Part shown: in pieces, positions 1 to 5,978 of the stretch
Layout of the letters: the number at the start of each line of letters is the position of its first letter
Numbering within the stretch: the first letter of the stretch is position 1
NCBI GenBank assembly: GCA_013003675.1
Contig: JABDIP010000495.1
Span: 1-7,524, forward strand
From: Inquilinus sp.
GTDB taxonomy: Bacteria; Pseudomonadota; Alphaproteobacteria; DSM-16000; Inquilinaceae
Direction: 5' to 3'
Length of the DNA: 7,524 nt
The notes under the pieces: generated by a model
Database searches by the model: none
What the model saw: the letters and a program-made list of their open reading frames with translations, nothing else
Told to the model about the DNA's origin: nothing
Position numbers and translations under genes: made by a program

Positions 1-185
1 TCATAGAGCCGCGCGAGGTCGGACAGGATCGCCGCAAGGTCGGCGGGCTCCGGCAGCCGTGTCCTCAGCGCGCGGTCGTCGAGCGGTTCTTCGGCGGCGA
101 ACAGCAATGCCTCGATCAGGCGGACATGCTGCGCGTGTTCCTGGTCTATCGCCTCGCCAGCCAGGCTGACCACATTGTCCGACAT
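1..185 (-). CDS. scpB: Segregation and condensation protein B, N-terminal part (runs off the window)
   Basis: ScpB is the winged-helix kleisin-associated subunit of the SMC-ScpAB condensin, which compacts and segregates newly replicated origins in the cytoplasm. Only about the first 61 residues are present. I translated them from the minus strand: the protein starts MSDNVVSLAGEA and continues with RLIEALLFAAEEPLDDRAL, the characteristic first helix and turn of ScpB (the E-A-L-L-F-A-x-x-E-P-L signature). The ATG at 185 shares its A with the TGA stop of scpA (TGATG junction), so the two are translationally coupled, as expected for partners needed in fixed ratio. The C-terminal winged-helix half lies outside the window. 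Identification rests on the N-terminal signature plus the upstream scpA, which together make it secure. Confidence 0.93.
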   Translation of the reverse strand, partial: MSDNVVSLAGEAIDQEHAQHVRLIEALLFAAEEPLDDRALRTRLPEPADLAAILSDLARLY

Positions 186-979
186 CAGGGCGTCTCCCGG
201 CGGCGCAGATAGATATCGTCGAAGGGGCGCTCCTGGCGCAAGGATACCCGGCCGGACTTGGCCAGTTCCAGCGACGCGGCGAACGTCGACGCCAGGGCGG
301 ATCGCGCCACCAGCGGATCGCTGATGCCGGCGGGCATGAAGCTGGCGAGCGTGGTCCAGCCGGGGACCGCCCCCAGCATCTCCATCAGGCGCCTTAGCGC
401 CTCGTCCATCGAATAGAGCCGCGAGGCGCGAATCTGGAGTTCGCCGGATTTCGCGGTCAGCCGGCGTCGGTGATCGGCGTAGGATTTGAGCAGGTCGTAC
501 AGCGAGACCTGGTAGACCGTCGCGTCGACCTCGAGCGCTTCCGCCGGACCGCCGCGGGCGAACCAGTCGCGGCCGAGCTGCGGCCTCGCCAAGAGCCGCG
601 ACCCGACCTCCCGCATGGCCTCCAGCCGGCGCAGCTGGAAAGCCAGCGCCTCGGCCATCTCCACCGCGCTCGGCTCGCCGTCGTCGGAGTCCTCCGGCAG
701 CAGCAGGCGGGATTTGAGATAGGCCAGCCACGCCGCCATCACCAGATAGTCGGCCGCCAGTTCCAGGCGCAGGCCGCGCGCCCGCTCGACGAAGCCGATA
801 TACTGCTCGGCCAGCGCCAGGATCGAGATCTGTGTCAGATCGACCTTCTGGTCGCGCGCCTGGTCGAGCAGCACGTCGATCGGTCCCTCATACGACTCCA
901 GCCGCAGCACGAAGGCCGCGTCGTCCAGGTCGCGGAGCGGACCGTCCTCGAAATCGTCGCCGGTGGAAGGCTCGGTCAT
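185..979 (-). CDS. scpA: Segregation and condensation protein A (kleisin subunit of SMC-ScpAB)
   Basis: ScpA is the kleisin that bridges the SMC heads and binds ScpB, closing the condensin ring on DNA. The 264-residue product has the family layout: an acidic N-terminal lead of about 22 residues; the hallmark YEGPIDVLLDQARDQKVDL (residues 30-48); the AADYLVMAAWLAYLKSRLLL helix (about 75-94), which is the N-terminal SMC-neck binding region; a variable middle; and a C-terminal winged helix ending ERPFDDIYLRRR. Length is normal for Alphaproteobacteria. I chose the ATG at 979 because the protein then opens with MTEPSTG and a GGA lies about 7 bases upstream. An in-frame GTG at 1024 would add 15 basic residues not typical of the family and is less likely. 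The gene follows nagZ after about 130 bases and overlaps scpB by one base. Confidence 0.96.
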   Translation of the reverse strand: MTEPSTGDDFEDGPLRDLDDAAFVLRLESYEGPIDVLLDQARDQKVDLTQISILALAEQYIGFVERARGLRLELAADYLVMAAWLAYLKSRLLLPEDSDDGEPSAVEMAEALAFQLRRLEAMREVGSRLLARPQLGRDWFARGGPAEALEVDATVYQVSLYDLLKSYADHRRRLTAKSGELQIRASRLYSMDEALRRLMEMLGAVPGWTTLASFMPAGISDPLVARSALASTFAASLELAKSGRVSLRQERPFDDIYLRRRETP

Positions 980-1102
980 CGTGTTCCGTCGCTGCCGCCC
1001 GGGCGGCCTCCAAGATCCGGCCACCGGTTGCCTGACGTGCTTACCATCCGCCGCCGGCCGACGCCAGCGGAGCGAGCGGTGCCGGCCCGGCTTGCGCCCG
1101 GA

Positions 1103-1120
1103 CGCGGGCTCAGGCCCGCG
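1103..1120. other. Perfect GC hairpin over the nagZ stop codon
   Basis: Two 7-base arms, CGCGGGC (1103-1109) and GCCCGCG (1114-1120), are perfectly complementary around a 4-base loop. On the minus strand the nagZ TGA begins in that loop. No T-run follows in either direction, so it does not look like a classical intrinsic terminator. It could slow Rho or RNase, or it may simply reflect GC-rich coding sequence. The 130-base gap between nagZ and scpA shows no other clear signal. Confidence 0.3.
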
Positions 1121-2135
1121 CCAGCAGCGCCTCGACCTCGCTGAAGATGGCGGCGGCGTCGGTCAGTTCGGGCGTGCCGCGACGGGCTATCGCGGCCTCC
1201 CAACGACGCGTCGCGGCATCGGTCATCGGCGCGGACGCCGCGGCGACGGCCTCCATCTCGGCGAACACGCCGTTGCAATGCAGCGCCACGTCGCAGCCGG
1301 CCGCCAGGGCCGCTGCCGCCCGCTCGCCGAGGGTGCCGCTCAACGCCTGCATCGACAGATCGTCGCTGAACAACAGCCCGTCGAAGCCGATGGCGCCGCG
1401 GATCGCCTGTTCGACCACCGTCGCCGACAGCGTCGCCGGCCGCTCCGGGTCGATCGCGGTGAACAGGATATGGCCGGTCATCCCCAGGGGCATGTCGGCG
1501 TTGGCCCGGAAAGGAACGAAATCGGTGTCGTCGAGCGTCTCCCACGAGGCCTCGACGATGGGCAGGGATTTGTGGCTGTCGACCTGGGCGCGGCCATGTC
1601 CGGGCAGGTGCTTGACGATCGGCAGGACACCGCCGGCAAGCAGGCCGCGACAAGCCGCCCGCCCCAGCCGCCCGACCATTCCCGGGTCGGCGGCATAGGC
1701 GCGGTCGCCGATCACCTGGCTTTCCGACGGCAGGCCGAGATCGAGGACCGGAGCGGCATCGACATCGATCCCCAGCGGCGCCAGCATGGCGGCCATGCCG
1801 CGCGCGTGGCGCTCCACCGCCTGCTCGGCCAGATCCGGATCGTGCCGGGCGAGTTCGCCGAACTTGCCGGCGGCGGGGTGCGACGGCCACAGCGGCGGCC
1901 TGAGGCGGCGGACCCGTCCGCCTTCCTGATCGATCAGCACCGGGGCCTCGGCCCGGCCGACGCTGTCGCGCATCTCGTCGACCAGCGAACGGATCTGCGC
2001 CGGGCTCTCGCAGTTGCGTTGAAAGAGGACGAAGCCGAGCGGATCGGCGGCGCGAAAAAGCGCCCTCTCCGCCCCTGTCAGGCTGGTCCCGGCGCAGCCG
2101 AGTACGGCCGCGAGCGGTCGCCTACGGCCGGACAA
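1110..2135 (-). CDS. nagZ: Beta-N-acetylhexosaminidase NagZ (glycoside hydrolase family 3)
   Basis: NagZ removes N-acetylglucosamine from anhydromuropeptides in the cytoplasm during peptidoglycan recycling; in many bacteria its products also control AmpC beta-lactamase induction. The 341-residue protein is a single TIM-barrel GH3 domain of normal NagZ length, with no signal peptide. Visible motifs are GCAGTSLT near the N terminus, IDQEGGRV (68-75), KHLPGHG (175-181), DSH (186-188; the Asp-His dyad that acts as acid/base in NagZ enzymes) and FSDDLSM (256-262), whose first Asp, D258, corresponds to the GH3 nucleophile. All catalytic residues are present. The only reasonable start is a TTG at 2135, inside the end of the SPOR gene (14-base overlap). 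No ATG lies near the N terminus and no Shine-Dalgarno is visible, which suggests translational coupling to the upstream gene. A GTA at codon 11 is not a start. Confidence 0.96.
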   Translation of the reverse strand: MSGRRRPLAAVLGCAGTSLTGAERALFRAADPLGFVLFQRNCESPAQIRSLVDEMRDSVGRAEAPVLIDQEGGRVRRLRPPLWPSHPAAGKFGELARHDPDLAEQAVERHARGMAAMLAPLGIDVDAAPVLDLGLPSESQVIGDRAYAADPGMVGRLGRAACRGLLAGGVLPIVKHLPGHGRAQVDSHKSLPIVEASWETLDDTDFVPFRANADMPLGMTGHILFTAIDPERPATLSATVVEQAIRGAIGFDGLLFSDDLSMQALSGTLGERAAAALAAGCDVALHCNGVFAEMEAVAAASAPMTDAATRRWEAAIARRGTPELTDAAAIFSEVEALLARA

Positions 2136-3009
2136 CCAGGCAATCGGCGCCGCGCGCCTTTACCTTTTCGCAGGTGCGCCGGGCGCCGGCGGCATTGAGC
2201 GGTCCGCCCTGGACCCGGAAATAGGTGCGGTTGTTGACGACGACACGCTGCACCAGAAGGCTGAGATCGGCCAGCGCCTCGGGGTAGAGCCCCTGATAGC
2301 GGAGCCAGGCGCGGCGCGCCGCCTCTTCGCTGTCGACGGCGGCGAGTTGCACCCGGTGCGCCGCCATCAGCGCGCCGACCGAGGTGAATTCGGCCGGCCG
2401 GCTGGGCGCCGCCTGGGCCGCCGGCGCGGTGTTCAACTGCGGCGCCGATTCCGCCGGCGCCTGGGCAAGCTGGGGCCGCGGTGCGGGTACCGGCGGCACG
2501 ATCGCCGCGGTCGCCTGCTTCTCATCCGCGTTCCGCTCGACCGCCACGGGTTGCGGCGCGGGGGCCGCCGGCCGCGTGGCGGCGACCGTGGTGGCCGCCG
2601 GAACCGGGGCCGGCGCCAAGGCGGCGGCCTGGGTCGGGACCGGCCGGGCAACCGGCTGCTCCGGCGGCGGCAACAACCGCTCGGCCGTGGCCGGTGCGCC
2701 GTCGCCGCCGAGATCGTTCAGGATCTCCCGATTCTGGTGCGGGATGACGATACCGCCGGGCTGCTCCGGGCGCACCCGGGTCGGCCCGGCATCGGCGCGG
2801 ATCATCGGCGCCAACCCCTCGCCGCCCCGGGTTTGCCAACTCTGGAACCCATACCAGGCGCCATAGCTCAATCCGCCGACGGCGATCAGGACCAGGACCA
2901 GGGCGATGACGTGCCGGATGACGCGCGAGCCGCGACCGCTGCCGGGATCGCCACCGTCCTCCTCGCCGAACGCGGGGTCCATCAAGTCGTCTTTTGCCCA
3001 ATCGCTCAT
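2122..3009 (-). CDS. SPOR-domain inner-membrane protein, probably FtsN-like
   Basis: SPOR domains bind denuded glycan strands at the division septum, and bitopic SPOR proteins such as FtsN activate septal peptidoglycan synthesis. The 295-residue product has three visible parts: an acidic cytoplasmic head (1-29) ending in basic residues; one transmembrane helix (about 30-53, VIRHVIALVLVLIAVGGL); a long periplasmic linker rich in Pro and Ala (about 100-212), low in complexity and probably disordered; and a C-terminal SPOR domain (about 215-295) with HRVQLAA and YFRVQGGPL. Cys280 and Cys290 in the SPOR domain could form a disulfide. The ATG at 3009 is chosen because the TM topology then makes sense and AGAGG lies about 11 bases upstream; a TTG at 3120 would add 37 unlikely residues. 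It heads the operon with nagZ, scpA and scpB. From memory, the Caulobacter FtsN gene sits in a comparable neighbourhood, so FtsN is the best guess, but function is inferred. Confidence 0.88.
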   Translation of the reverse strand: MSDWAKDDLMDPAFGEEDGGDPGSGRGSRVIRHVIALVLVLIAVGGLSYGAWYGFQSWQTRGGEGLAPMIRADAGPTRVRPEQPGGIVIPHQNREILNDLGGDGAPATAERLLPPPEQPVARPVPTQAAALAPAPVPAATTVAATRPAAPAPQPVAVERNADEKQATAAIVPPVPAPRPQLAQAPAESAPQLNTAPAAQAAPSRPAEFTSVGALMAAHRVQLAAVDSEEAARRAWLRYQGLYPEALADLSLLVQRVVVNNRTYFRVQGGPLNAAGARRTCEKVKARGADCLVVRP

Positions 3010-3163
3010 GTGTCTGGAGGCCTCTGTTCCGTCTGACGCGACGCCGTGTGCAGTTGACTGCCCGGGCGCCAGCGAACGACCTGCTGGCCGGGGATTAGCA
3101 GATGGTCCCGTGCCGGCCAAGCGTTTCCGGACTTCGTTCCCGGCCCGGTGCGACCGGTCGGCG

Positions 3164-3198
3164 ATAGTTAATTTATATAAATGTTAACAAACCCTTAT
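3164..3198 (-). promoter_or_regulatory. AT-rich island, candidate promoter/operator of the SPOR-nagZ-scpAB operon
   Basis: A patch of about 30 bases, almost all A/T, interrupts very GC-rich DNA between the dgt stop and the SPOR gene. It contains a perfect 12-base palindrome ATTTATATAAAT (3171-3182), framed by GTTAA (3167-3171) and TTAAC (3184-3188). On the minus strand, ATAA-N7-TTAAC (3198-3183) matches the CtrA consensus TTAA-N7-TTAAC at 8 of 9 positions. A TTGTTA could act as a -35 with a weak TATCGC -10 about 18 bases on. The position suits the operon promoter and implies a leader of roughly 150 bases, which also holds a 10-base palindrome CGACCGGTCG (3151-3160). Exact boxes are uncertain. 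Confidence 0.45.
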
Positions 3199-4379
3199 AG
3201 CCGCTTGGATTCAGGAACAATTTCCGTCGCCGGCAGACCTAGCCGGCGATGTTCCTGCAGGGCGAAACGGTCGGTCATGCCGGCGATGTAATCGGCCACC
3301 AATCGGGCCCGCTCACCCGATTCGGCAGCTTCGGCCGCCATCCGCCAATCGACCGGCAGCAGGTCGGGCCCGGCAAAAAAGGCGCTGAACAGGTCTTGAA
3401 CAATCCGGCGCGCCCGTGCGGTTTCCCGGTTCACGTCGTCGTGCCGATACATGTGGCGGAACAGGTAGGCGCGCAAGGCCCGGTCCGCCTCCGCCATCTC
3501 CGGCGCGAAGGCGACCACGGGTTCCCCGGCACCGCGCACCGCGTCGGCATCGGCCGGCGCCAGGGCGTCGAGGCGATGGCGGGTTTCGGCCAGCAGGTCG
3601 GTCACCATGCGGTCGATCAGCCGGCGCACCGATTCATGGATCAGCCGGCGCGGTTCGAGGCCGGGATAACGCCGTTCGACCGCCTCTATCGCCGCGCCGA
3701 TCAGCGGCGCCGCGCGTAGCGCGTCGAGCTTCAGCAGCCCGGCGCGGAACCCGTCGTCGATGTCGTGGTTGCTGTAGGCAATGCCGTCGGCGATCGCCGC
3801 CACCTGTGCCTCCGGCCCCGGCTGCCGTTCAAGCGCCAGATCGACCTGGCCGTCGAGCCAGGCGACCGTCTCCGGCAGCCGCTCGCCCGCCGCCAGCGGC
3901 AGCACCGGGCCGTTGTGCTTGACCAGGCCCTCCAGCGTCTCCCAGGTCAGGTTCAGGCCGTCGAATTCGGCATAGCGCCGTTCCAGCAGGGCGACCGCCC
4001 GCAGGGTCTGCTCGTTGTGGCGGAAGCCGCCGAACTCGGCCATCGCCGCGTTCAGCGCATCCTCGCCGGCATGGCCGAACGGCGTGTGCCCGAGATCGTG
4101 CGCCAGAGCCAGCGCCTCGGCCAGATCCTCGTCGAGGGCCAGGCAGCGGGCGACCGAGCGGGCGATCTGCGCGACCTCCAGGCTGTGGGTTAGCCGGGTC
4201 CGGTAATAGTCGCCCTCGTGATAGATGAAAACCTGGGTCTTGTACTTCAGCTTGCGGAAGGCGCCGGAATGGATGATCCGGTCGCGGTCGCGCTGGAACG
4301 CCGACCGGGTCGGGCTCTCCGCCTCCGGATGCAGCCGGCCGCGGCTCTTCGACGGGTCGGAGGCAAAACAGGCATGCAT
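3195..4379 (-). CDS. dgt: Deoxyguanosinetriphosphate triphosphohydrolase (dGTPase-like HD-domain protein)
   Basis: Dgt-family enzymes hydrolyse dGTP (often other dNTPs too) to the nucleoside and triphosphate, tuning the dNTP pool in the cytoplasm. The 394-residue product (counted from 4379) shows the family opening SRGRLHPEAESPTRSAFQRD and RDRIIHSGAFRKLKYKTQVF, then the HD-domain metal ligands: H65 in RTRLTHSLEV, H94-D95 in LALAHDLGHTPFGH, and D198 in IADGIAYSNHDIDDG. FRHNEQTLR follows the second motif, as in type-2 dGTPases. The length is normal and nothing is missing. I prefer the ATG at 4379, which has AGGG six bases upstream; an in-frame ATG at 4400 would add seven residues and cannot be excluded. 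The gene diverges from erpA. In many Alphaproteobacteria argS follows dgt, but here the SPOR gene does. Confidence 0.94.
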   Translation of the reverse strand: MHACFASDPSKSRGRLHPEAESPTRSAFQRDRDRIIHSGAFRKLKYKTQVFIYHEGDYYRTRLTHSLEVAQIARSVARCLALDEDLAEALALAHDLGHTPFGHAGEDALNAAMAEFGGFRHNEQTLRAVALLERRYAEFDGLNLTWETLEGLVKHNGPVLPLAAGERLPETVAWLDGQVDLALERQPGPEAQVAAIADGIAYSNHDIDDGFRAGLLKLDALRAAPLIGAAIEAVERRYPGLEPRRLIHESVRRLIDRMVTDLLAETRHRLDALAPADADAVRGAGEPVVAFAPEMAEADRALRAYLFRHMYRHDDVNRETARARRIVQDLFSAFFAGPDLLPVDWRMAAEAAESGERARLVADYIAGMTDRFALQEHRRLGLPATEIVPESKRL

Positions 4380-4450
4380 GGCGCGCACCCTAGCCCGCAT
4401 TTTTGACCATGGCCACGGTCGGCGACGCGCCGGACTCGAGCCCGATGGAC

Positions 4451-4474
4451 TTTTTAAAGGTTATGCTTTAAAAA
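4451..4474. promoter_or_regulatory. Perfect 9-base AT-rich inverted repeat between dgt and erpA
   Basis: The arms TTTTTAAAG (4451-4459) and CTTTAAAAA (4466-4474) are exact reverse complements separated by GTTATG. The element is a 24-base AT-rich dyad in GC-rich surroundings, and sits 25 bases upstream of the erpA -35 candidate and about 70-95 bases upstream of the dgt start. It could be an operator for a dimeric regulator or part of the dgt promoter. It does not match the Fur box, the iron-rhodo (RirA) box or the E. coli IscR motifs as I know them. On the minus strand a 5-bp stem (4477-4481 with 4493-4497, 11-base loop) precedes six Ts here, so a weak terminator is an alternative reading. Confidence 0.4.
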
Positions 4475-4498
4475 ATGGGCGGTGATGGTCGGCGCCCT

Positions 4499-4528
4499 TT
4501 GACAGCGCGTCGCCGATCACCACATCCT
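4499..4528 (+). promoter_or_regulatory. erpA: Candidate sigma-70 promoter of erpA
   Basis: A perfect TTGACA (4499-4504) is followed after 18 bases by CATCCT (4523-4528), which matches the TATAAT consensus at only three positions. Transcription would begin near 4535 and give a leader of about 27-36 bases to the erpA start, a plausible length. The exact -35 in the right place is the main support; the poor -10 is not unusual for Alphaproteobacteria but limits confidence. Confidence 0.45.
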
Positions 4529-4561
4529 CTCTATCGACCGTCCGCCGCGTAGATCGAAGAG

Positions 4562-4924
4562 ATGAGCGACATGCAACTGGCCGAACCGACCGAGGGGAAC
4601 CGCCTGCTGATCAGCGCATCGGCGGCGCGGCGCGTCGCGGAATTGATCCGCGCCGAGTCGGATGACGGGCTGATGTTGCGCGTCGCGGTCTCCGGCGGCG
4701 GTTGCTCCGGCTTCCAATACGGCTTCAGCTTCGACGACACCGTACGCGACGACGATCTGACCTTCGAACGCGACGGCGTCAAAGTGGTCGTCGACGAAGT
4801 GTCGCTCGACCTACTCGCCGGGGCGGAGATCGACTATGTCGAGGAGCTGATCGGCGCGTCCTTTCAGATCCGCAACCCCAACGCGACCTCGTCCTGCGGC
4901 TGCGGCAGTTCCTTCGCGATCTGA
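4562..4924 (+). CDS. erpA: Iron-sulfur cluster insertion protein ErpA (A-type carrier)
   Basis: A-type carriers receive [Fe-S] clusters from the assembly scaffold and deliver them to apo-enzymes in the cytoplasm. The 120-residue product is a complete HesB/IscA-fold protein: ISASAARRVAELI at the start, LRVAVSGGGCSGFQYGFSFD (residues 39-58) with the first ligand C48, the DxxSLDLLAGAEIDYVEEL segment, and the C-terminal SSCGCGSSF with C112 and C114. All three cluster-binding cysteines are present. Within the family, the phrase SFQIRNPNA..SCGCGSSF favours ErpA over IscA or SufA. The ATG at 4562 has GAAGAG directly against it, too close for a normal ribosome site. The next ATG at 4571 has the same GAAGAG nine bases away, so the true start may be three codons later. 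xthA follows 81 bases downstream. Confidence 0.93.
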   Translation: MSDMQLAEPTEGNRLLISASAARRVAELIRAESDDGLMLRVAVSGGGCSGFQYGFSFDDTVRDDDLTFERDGVKVVVDEVSLDLLAGAEIDYVEELIGASFQIRNPNATSSCGCGSSFAI

Positions 4925-4935
4925 GCGGTGGCTGC

Positions 4936-4951
4936 GCCGCCGACTGGCGGC
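4936..4951 (+). other. GC hairpin in the erpA-xthA spacer
   Basis: GCCGCC (4936-4941) and GGCGGC (4946-4951) form a perfect 6-bp stem with a GACT loop, 11 bases after the erpA stop. No T-run follows, so full termination is unlikely. A second potential stem, TGGGCG (4973-4978) with CGCCCA (4987-4992), lies just upstream of xthA. Either might lower read-through or protect the erpA transcript end. Confidence 0.3.
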
Positions 4952-5005
4952 TCTGAGCGAATCCCGGCATGATGGGCGCCGCGCAACGCCCACCCATCGG
5001 CCGCC

Positions 5006-5794
5006 ATGCTCCGCATCGCCACCTGGAACGTCAATTCGATCAAGGCGCGGCTGCCGAACGTGCTCGACTGGCTGCGCACGGCGGCGCCCGACGTGGCGCT
5101 GCTGCAGGAGATCAAGTGCGAGGCAGCCGGGTTCCCGCAGCTGGAAATCGAGGACCTCGGCTACAACGTCGCCGTCGTCGGGCAGAAATCCTACAACGGC
5201 GTCGCCCTGCTCTCGAAACGGCCGATGACGGTGACCGCGGAGGCGCTGCCCGGCGACCCGGCCGACGAGCAGGCGCGCTATATCGAGGCGGAGATCGACG
5301 ATCTGCGGGTCGGCGGTCTTTATCTGCCCAACGGCAATCCGGTCGACAGCCCGAAATATCCGTACAAGCTGGCCTGGATGGCGCGGCTGCGCGACCACGT
5401 CGCGGCGCTGCTGGAGAGCGAGCAGCCCTTCCTGCTGGGCGGCGACTTCAACGTCATCCCGGCGCCGGAGGATTGTTACGACCCGGCGGCTTGGGCCGAT
5501 GATGCGCTGTTCAGGCTCGACACCCGACGCGCCTATCGCAGTCTGCTCAACCTGGGGCTGACCGAGGCGTATCGCGCCCTGCACAACGACCCCGGCGCCT
5601 ATTCCTTCTGGGACTATCAGCGCCGCGCCTGGGAGCTGGACAACGGCATCCGCATCGACCATTTCCTGTTGTCGCCGCAGGCCGCCGACCGGCTCGAGGC
5701 CTGCGCCATCGACCGCGGCCCGCGCGGACTGCCCAAGGCGTCCGACCACACGCCGGTCGTCGTCACCCTGCGCGAGGCGGCGGACGCCGCCTGA
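5006..5794 (+). CDS. xthA: Exodeoxyribonuclease III / AP endonuclease (ExoIII family)
   Basis: ExoIII-family enzymes cut the phosphodiester backbone 5' to abasic sites and trim blocked 3' ends in base-excision repair. The 262-residue product has the full endonuclease/exonuclease/phosphatase fold of usual length. Visible active-site residues are W7-N8 in ATWNVNSIKAR, the metal ligand E35 in LLQEIKC, Y106 in GGLYLPNGNP, D147 and N149 in LLGGDFNVIP, D218 in GIRIDHFLLSP, and D247-H248 in KASDHTPVVV. The W-D-Y-(Q)-R segment SFWDYQRRAWELDNGIRIDH is typical of bacterial Xth. The ATG at 5006 fits the family N terminus exactly, although no clear Shine-Dalgarno precedes it. It is co-directional with erpA, an adjacency common in Alphaproteobacteria, and is followed by a hairpin over its stop and a T-tailed terminator. 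Confidence 0.95.
   Translation: MLRIATWNVNSIKARLPNVLDWLRTAAPDVALLQEIKCEAAGFPQLEIEDLGYNVAVVGQKSYNGVALLSKRPMTVTAEALPGDPADEQARYIEAEIDDLRVGGLYLPNGNPVDSPKYPYKLAWMARLRDHVAALLESEQPFLLGGDFNVIPAPEDCYDPAAWADDALFRLDTRRAYRSLLNLGLTEAYRALHNDPGAYSFWDYQRRAWELDNGIRIDHFLLSPQAADRLEACAIDRGPRGLPKASDHTPVVVTLREAADAA
5775..5792 (+). other. Perfect 7-bp hairpin at the end of xthA
   Basis: AGGCGGC (5775-5781) pairs with GCCGCCT (5786-5792) around a GGAC loop; the last T of the stem is the first base of the xthA TGA. There is no T-tract, so it may act as a 3'-end stabiliser or it may be chance in Ala-rich codons. The real terminator appears to lie about 90 bases further on. Confidence 0.3.
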
Positions 5795-5882
5795 ACCCGG
5801 TCGATGCCGCCGTGGACCTGATCGCCGTCGCCGCCGCGATGGCGCTTGCCTATCGGACAGGCTGCGTCGAGGGCAGGCGCGT

Positions 5883-5916
5883 CGACGGCCGGCATGTCCC
5901 GGCCCCGTCGTTTTTT
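5883..5916 (+). terminator. Intrinsic terminator of the erpA-xthA unit
   Basis: CGACGG (5883-5888) pairs with CCGTCG (5905-5910), and the inner CCGG (5889-5892) pairs with CCGG (5899-5902), leaving a 6-base loop and a two-C bulge at 5903-5904. Six Ts (5911-5916) follow the stem immediately. A GC-rich stem directly followed by a T-run is the classical Rho-independent layout, and this is the best such structure in the window. It ends the unit about 120 bases after the xthA stop and separates it from the downstream membrane-protein gene. Confidence 0.75.
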
Positions 5917-5978
5917 CGGCCGCTGGTCGGACCGGCGCGACCTGGAAATACGGGCCGAAATCGTCGCAAATTGCATGT

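Noticed and set aside
963..2198. A 411-codon plus-strand open frame opposite nagZ and the start of scpA
   Set aside because: The product is Arg/Gly/Gln-rich without any domain, and it lies antisense to two confidently identified genes. Long antisense frames are normal in GC-rich DNA.
2347..3036. Plus-strand frames opposite the SPOR gene with Gly/Arg or Ala/Gly repeats
   Set aside because: They mirror the Pro/Ala-rich linker of the SPOR protein; the repetitive look comes from GC-rich codons read on the wrong strand.
3249..4193. Plus-strand open frames opposite dgt
   Set aside because: They are antisense to an intact HD-domain dGTPase and encode no recognisable protein.
4451..4474. CtrA box reading of the AT-rich dyad before erpA
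   Set aside because: The two TTAA elements are separated by 10 bases rather than 7, so the spacing does not fit.
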